A DNA stretch of 53,494 bases, taken from Candidatus Thiodiazotropha sp. (lineage in GTDB: Bacteria > Pseudomonadota > Gammaproteobacteria > Chromatiales > Chromatiaceae). Location of the stretch: assembly GCA_023838465.1 (NCBI GenBank), contig JAIVEQ010000030.1, positions 1 to 53,494 of the forward strand, read 5' to 3'. Below are positions 49,881 through 53,494 of the stretch, in pieces. Positions within the stretch are counted from its first letter, which is position 1. Every line of letters starts with the position of its first letter. The translations under genes were made by a program, and so were the position numbers. A model generated the notes under the pieces. It searched no databases. It worked only from the letters and a program-made list of their open reading frames with translations, and was not told the DNA's origin.

Positions 49881-51013
49881 TGTGGCTGTTCCTGCGTAAG
49901 CAAAAATATCTGATTGATTTCACCCTCTCTTCGCTGTTGCGGCGTAAGGGAAAGAGCCTGGGTTTGCTGGCAGTCTATACCCTGATTGTCTTTATGCTTG
50001 CTTCGGTAACCCTCTTTACCCATGCCCTACGTAAAGAGGCGGGCCTGATGTTGCAGGCTTCACCGGAGATTATTGTGCAGCGGATGCAGGCAGGTCGCCA
50101 TGCTCTGATCCCGGCAGACTATCTGCAACGCATCGGCCGTCTGCGAGGGGTGACACAGAAAGAGGGTCGTCTATGGGGTTACTACTACGATCCGGCCGTG
50201 AAGGCCAACTACACCATCATGACAGCCGGTCAGGTTGCTGCACCCTTGACCGAGATCATCATCGGTACAGGTATTGCGCGTGCACGCGGTTTGGTAGTGG
50301 GTGACTATCTCACTTTACGTTCACAAAACGGGGAGGCCTACTCATTCGAAATAACTGAGTTACTGAATGAAAAATCTGAATTAGTCAGTGCCGATCTGTT
50401 ACTGATGTCACCACAAGCCTTTCGCCGACTCTTCAATATACCGGAGGGATTTTATACCGATCTGGTCTTGTCCGTGAGAAATCCAAGAGAGGTACGCAAA
50501 GTAGCAGAAAAGCTGACACTACTGTTGCCGGATACCCGCCCAATATTGCGTGAGGAGGTGCTGCGTACCTATGACAGTGTCTTCTCCTGGCGACAGGGAA
50601 TACTGTTTGTACTTTTAACGGGATCGATCCTGGCGTTTGTGATTTTTGCCTGGGACAAGGCCTCAGGTCTGAGTGCAGAAGAGCGGCGTGAAATCGGTAT
50701 TTTGAAAGCAGTCGGCTGGGAGACGGCCGATGTCATGCGTATGAAATTCTGGGAGGGGATGATCGTCTCCCTGTCCGCATTCCTGATCGGCTATCTTGCC
50801 GCCTACGCCCATGTCTTTTACGCCTCGGCCAGTCTGTTTGAACCGGTGCTCAAAGGCTGGGCAGTGCTCTATCCCCAGTTTCGTTTGACGCCTTTCGTGG
50901 ATGGTTTGCAGTTGGCGACCTTGCTCTTCTTTACGGTGTTGCCTTACATCGTAGCCACTATCATCCCCATCTGGCGTACTTCAATTACTGATCCCGATGC
51001 GGTGATGAGGTAA
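49877..51013 (+). CDS. ABC transporter permease (FtsX/MacB type)
   Basis: A 378-residue permease with the FtsX layout. One N-terminal helix ('SLGLLAVYTLIVFMLASVTL') is followed by a large periplasmic domain (about residues 45-235). Three C-terminal helices follow, with 'SAEERREIGILKAVGWETAD', the coupling-helix signature of FtsX/LolCE/MacB proteins. It works with the ATPase 6 bases downstream. Such exporters act on lipoproteins, peptides or as mechanotransmitters; the substrate here is unknown. Confidence 0.85.
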   Translation: MMWLFLRKQKYLIDFTLSSLLRRKGKSLGLLAVYTLIVFMLASVTLFTHALRKEAGLMLQASPEIIVQRMQAGRHALIPADYLQRIGRLRGVTQKEGRLWGYYYDPAVKANYTIMTAGQVAAPLTEIIIGTGIARARGLVVGDYLTLRSQNGEAYSFEITELLNEKSELVSADLLLMSPQAFRRLFNIPEGFYTDLVLSVRNPREVRKVAEKLTLLLPDTRPILREEVLRTYDSVFSWRQGILFVLLTGSILAFVIFAWDKASGLSAEERREIGILKAVGWETADVMRMKFWEGMIVSLSAFLIGYLAAYAHVFYASASLFEPVLKGWAVLYPQFRLTPFVDGLQLATLLFFTVLPYIVATIIPIWRTSITDPDAVMR

Positions 51014-51019
51014 CCGCCG

Positions 51020-51694
51020 GTGTTGATTCAACTGACAGATATCAAAAAGGTCTTTAACCAGGGGAGACCTAATGAGTTTTGGGCCATCCAGGGAGTCAGC
51101 TTAGAATTCGAGCCTAATCGTGTCAGTTGTCTGAAAGGTGCCAGCGGTTCTGGCAAGACAACTTTATTGTCGATGATCGGGTGTCTGTCGCGCCCAACCA
51201 GCGGACGGATTCAGTTAGGTGAGCGGGTGATATCCAGTCTGCCTGAGCGATTTCTTACAGATGTCCGACGCCATACATTTGGTTTCATTTTTCAACGATT
51301 CAATCTGATTTCTGGTTTGAGTGTGCTTGAAAATATAATGTTACCCGCTTATCCCCTGGGCCTACCCTATAAGAGACTGGTCGCTACCGCTCTGCACCTG
51401 CTTGAACAATTCAATCTCTTGGCAAAGGCTGATAACCCGGTTGAGTGGCTATCGGGTGGTGAGGCACAAAGGGTCGCAATCTGCAGGGCGCTGATTAACG
51501 ATCCGCAGATCCTGATTGCAGATGAGCCCACTGCTAATCTCGATAGTAAGCTCTCATACGAATTCATGGGGCTGATTGACGAGTTGCGTCAATCAGGGAA
51601 GACTATCCTGATCACCAGCCACGATCCGGAGGTATTCGATTCTGCTGTGGTGGATAGGGTGGTGGAGATGCATGACGGTGTTGTGTTGACCTGA
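51020..51694 (+). CDS. ABC transporter ATP-binding protein (LolD/MacB type)
   Basis: A 224-residue ATPase starting with GTG. Walker A is 'GASGSGKTTLLSMIGCL', the signature is 'LSGGEAQRVAICRALIN', Walker B is 'ILIADEPTANLD' and the switch is 'ILITSHDPEV'. 'FGFIFQRFNLISGLSVLENI' is typical of the MacB/LolD subfamily. It pairs with the upstream permease. Its stop is directly followed by the next ATG. Confidence 0.92.
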   Translation: MLIQLTDIKKVFNQGRPNEFWAIQGVSLEFEPNRVSCLKGASGSGKTTLLSMIGCLSRPTSGRIQLGERVISSLPERFLTDVRRHTFGFIFQRFNLISGLSVLENIMLPAYPLGLPYKRLVATALHLLEQFNLLAKADNPVEWLSGGEAQRVAICRALINDPQILIADEPTANLDSKLSYEFMGLIDELRQSGKTILITSHDPEVFDSAVVDRVVEMHDGVVLT

Positions 51695-52702
51695 ATGATG
51701 CTACTCAATCCGGCAATCATGGCTTTGCTACTGGTTTCAATCGTGGTCTGCTCGATGTTGATGCTCGCCTCGGGATTTGCCATACAGGTGTTGCGCCACT
51801 GGGATATCGAGAGTGGCAGTGAACGGCAGCTTGGTTTGGAACGTCGTACCTACCTGATATCGACACTACTGATATGGGCCTTCAGCTTCGAGCTCATGTC
51901 CCTGTTACTGTTTATCTATAACGCAGAATCGATGTCAGGTCAGTTCGTGGGCGCCATGTGCGCTACCGGTGTTTTGAATGTCAATGGTTGGGGTTGGCCA
52001 ACCCTGTTTTTAAAGATAGCCGTGTTCTTTAGCGGCGCTGTCTGGTTGGCACTGAACTATCTGGATAACCAGGGCTATGACTATCCTGTTGTTAAGTACA
52101 AATACCGCTTACTGCTTGCCATTCTTCCGCTGGTGGTTGCCGAGTTCATTCTGCAGTTGTTGTACTTCACCAATATGGATCCTGATGTGATTACATCCTG
52201 TTGTGGGACCTTGTTTTCCTCACAGGCCGAGGGTGTTGCAGCAGAGGTCTCTGGCCTGCCTCCAAGAAATATGATGCTGGTATTTATCCTCATCGGTGTG
52301 ATCGTTATTGTAAGTGGTTTGAGGGTGGCTCTGCGGGTTCGTGGCAATTGGTTTTTTGCTCTGTTGGGTGGTGCTGCTTTTGTGGTTGCATTGATGAGTA
52401 TTGTTTCTTTTGTATCCCTCTATATTTATGAGCATCCACATCACCATTGCCCCTTCTGCATCCTCAAATCGGGTCATGACTATGTGGGATATATCCTCTA
52501 TGTCCCTCTGTTTATTGCGGCCGCATTGGCAATGAGTGTGGGTGCCCTCTCTTCCTGGCGGGATAAACCCAGCCTGACCCTGACAGTTAACAGGGTCATA
52601 CCTCGACTAAGCTGGATTGCGGTCATATTTTTTGCACTGTTCTACCTGGCTGCAGGCTGGTCAATATGGGCCTCTAACCTAACCATGGCGGAGGTCTGGT
52701 AG
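51695..52702 (+). CDS. Polytopic membrane protein of unknown function
   Basis: A 335-residue protein with about eight or nine transmembrane helices. Notable are a CCG tripeptide in 'DVITSCCGTLFSSQAEGV' and a histidine/cysteine cluster 'EHPHHHCPFCILKSGHDYVG', which together look like a metal- or redox-active site at the membrane surface. I recognise no family. It is transcriptionally and translationally locked to the ABC ATPase upstream and the thioredoxin-like gene downstream (1-base overlap). A role in thiol or metal handling is inference. Confidence 0.7.
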   Translation: MMLLNPAIMALLLVSIVVCSMLMLASGFAIQVLRHWDIESGSERQLGLERRTYLISTLLIWAFSFELMSLLLFIYNAESMSGQFVGAMCATGVLNVNGWGWPTLFLKIAVFFSGAVWLALNYLDNQGYDYPVVKYKYRLLLAILPLVVAEFILQLLYFTNMDPDVITSCCGTLFSSQAEGVAAEVSGLPPRNMMLVFILIGVIVIVSGLRVALRVRGNWFFALLGGAAFVVALMSIVSFVSLYIYEHPHHHCPFCILKSGHDYVGYILYVPLFIAAALAMSVGALSSWRDKPSLTLTVNRVIPRLSWIAVIFFALFYLAAGWSIWASNLTMAEVW

Positions 52703-53202
52703 TGAATGTAAGGATCGTTCTCTCACTATTCACACTATTCGTCTCTATTTTTCTAACGAGGTGTCATTCCGATACAGCGCATCTATCCAATGGTCAGGTA
52801 ACACCTGAATTTCATCTGCAACAACTGCAGCATGGTGAAGCACACTTTCCCGAAGCATTTGCTGGAAAAGTAGTGGTCATACGTTTCTGGGCGGACTGGT
52901 GTCCCTTCTGTGAAAGTGAGATGCAGGCCATCGAACCGATCTATCAGACCTACCGCCAAAAGGGTCTGGTCGTACTGGCACTGAATGTCCGGCAGGATCG
53001 TGATACAGCCGCTGCGTTCATCAGCAAATTGGGTATTACCTATGATGTTCTGCTCGATAGCGAAGGGGAGACTGCTCGTGCTTACGGTGTCATTGGCCTG
53101 CCGACTACTTTCATAATCAACCGGGAGGGTAGGCTGTATACAAAAATTGTAGGGGAATCGACACCCCAGGTTTTAGAACAGATTTTGGGTGAATTGATAT
53201 GA
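52702..53202 (+). CDS. TlpA-like periplasmic thioredoxin
   Basis: A 166-residue protein starting with GTG. An N-terminal signal ('IVLSLFTLFVSIFLTRC', a possible lipobox cysteine) precedes a thioredoxin fold. The active site is WCPFC in 'VIRFWADWCPFCESEMQAIE'. The cis-Pro loop is 'GVIGLPTTFIINREG'. This is the TlpA/ResA/DsbE class, acting on periplasmic cysteines, for instance in cytochrome or copper-site maturation. It overlaps the next gene by 4 bases. Confidence 0.88.
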   Translation: MNVRIVLSLFTLFVSIFLTRCHSDTAHLSNGQVTPEFHLQQLQHGEAHFPEAFAGKVVVIRFWADWCPFCESEMQAIEPIYQTYRQKGLVVLALNVRQDRDTAAAFISKLGITYDVLLDSEGETARAYGVIGLPTTFIINREGRLYTKIVGESTPQVLEQILGELI

Positions 53203-53417
53203 ATCCCGAGATCACGTTCAGCATCGCATTCATGACAGGTATTTTAGGCAGCTTTCACTGTCTCGGCATGTGCAGTGGGATCAATGGTGGTTATTTCATC
53301 CATGCGGCACAGAGGCCTCGCCTGTCGTTGTTATTTTCTTTTCATGGTATGCGACTTGCGATCTATACCCTGCTTGGGACCAGTGGCGCCCTCTTAGGTC
53401 AGGTGTTGAGGCTGTAG
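53199..53417 (+). pseudogene. TauE/SafE-type membrane protein, truncated by insertion
   Basis: Only 72 residues remain: 'FMTGILGSFHCLGMCSGING' and 'HGMRLAIYTLLGTSGALLGQ', the start of the UreH-like TauE/SafE (DsbD-like) family with its HCxGMC motif. Full members have about 210-230 residues. The frame stops after 'VLRL' at 53417, where sequence with an IS-like terminus begins. In the same operon as the thioredoxin it would have moved reducing equivalents or metal across the membrane. Confidence 0.7.
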
Positions 53418-53494
53418 AAAAACCCCTTTCAGACATGTAATTTGGTAAACTATAAAAAACACAAAAGGAAGTGTTAAATGCCAAAATTTATTCC
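53413..53494 (+). mobile_element. Probable insertion-sequence left end
   Basis: Coding similarity of the TauE/SafE gene ends near 53413. What follows (GTAGAAAAACCCCTTTCAGA, then an AT-rich leader) is a typical IS terminus. A ribosome site AAGGAAG then precedes ATG 53478, which opens 'MPKFI' at the window edge, a beginning seen in IS1182-type transposases. The IS family is a guess because only five codons are visible. Confidence 0.45.
53478..53494 (+). CDS. Start of a probable transposase (partial, runs off the window)
   Basis: Only MPKFI is visible, after AAGGAAGTGTTAA. The call as a transposase rests on its position directly behind the IS-like end that truncates the TauE/SafE gene. Confidence 0.35.

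Overview
The window looks like chromosomal DNA of a sulfur-oxidising, facultatively anaerobic gammaproteobacterium of the Chromatiales / Sedimenticola / Thiodiazotropha kind. This is inferred from gene content: flavocytochrome c sulfide dehydrogenase (FccAB), a large multihaem cytochrome, a respiratory formate dehydrogenase with an Hdr-like module, tungstate uptake and molybdopterin genes, and LutABC. I saw no rRNA, tRNA or CRISPR array.

Layout. 1-4.2 kb: a 5'-truncated MDR dehydrogenase remnant, then a tight minus-strand operon (TetR, ABC1/UbiB-like kinase, membrane protein, alpha/beta hydrolase). 4.2-9.6 kb: an accessory, decayed region with a tyrosine-recombinase (integron-integrase-like) remnant, two copies of an IS200-like/RAYT Y1 transposase element (one full length with one in-frame stop, one truncated inside a YcaQ-like gene fragment), a di-haem peroxidase, a ParD/ParE-type toxin-antitoxin pair and palindromic repeats. 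9.6-14.3 kb: minus-strand operon tupABC-mobA-mobB-moeA. 14.6-18.2 kb: sigma-54 response regulator and histidine kinase. 18.2-20.2 kb: a ppGpp-hydrolase-like HD protein, moaB and a hypothetical gene among REP/BIME repeats. 20.5-23.5 kb: moaA, fdhD and an HTH/binding-domain regulator. 23.8-34.5 kb: DUF3305, DUF3306, polyferredoxin, TorD-like chaperone, TAT peptide, fdhABC and an HdrC/HdrD-like pair. 34.6-41 kb: a DUF4399 protein, nonahaem cytochrome c-cytochrome b fusion, fccA, fccB and a MOT1-type transporter. 41.1-42.7 kb: a retron, with reverse transcriptase and a recognisable msr-msd RNA. 42.9-45.1 kb: ArsJ-associated GAPDH and arsJ. 45.1-48 kb: lutABC. 48.2-49.4 kb: divergent MAPEG and TetR genes. 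49.6-53.4 kb: an FtsX-type ABC exporter, polytopic membrane protein, TlpA-like thioredoxin and a TauE/SafE gene cut off by what looks like an IS end at the window edge.

How the parts fit. The 9.6-34.5 kb block is one functional unit: tungstate/molybdate uptake, cofactor synthesis, FDH sulfuration, chaperones and the enzyme. I found three good GG-N10-GC (-24/-12) sigma-54 promoters: before tupA, before the DUF3305 gene and before the torD-like gene. Similar TGTCCCACT half-sites lie upstream of the first two. The NtrC-type regulator/kinase pair sits between these operons, so the block is probably a sigma-54-controlled formate dehydrogenase regulon. A perfect FNR-type box precedes the multihaem cytochrome gene.

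The main discoveries are the retron with a large N-terminal RT extension and no obvious effector, the sigma-54 FDH/tungstate regulon, a 39-bp hairpin beside the retron whose mismatches are nearly all G.U-compatible, and a 271-bp nested inverted-repeat element at 20.24-20.51 kb.
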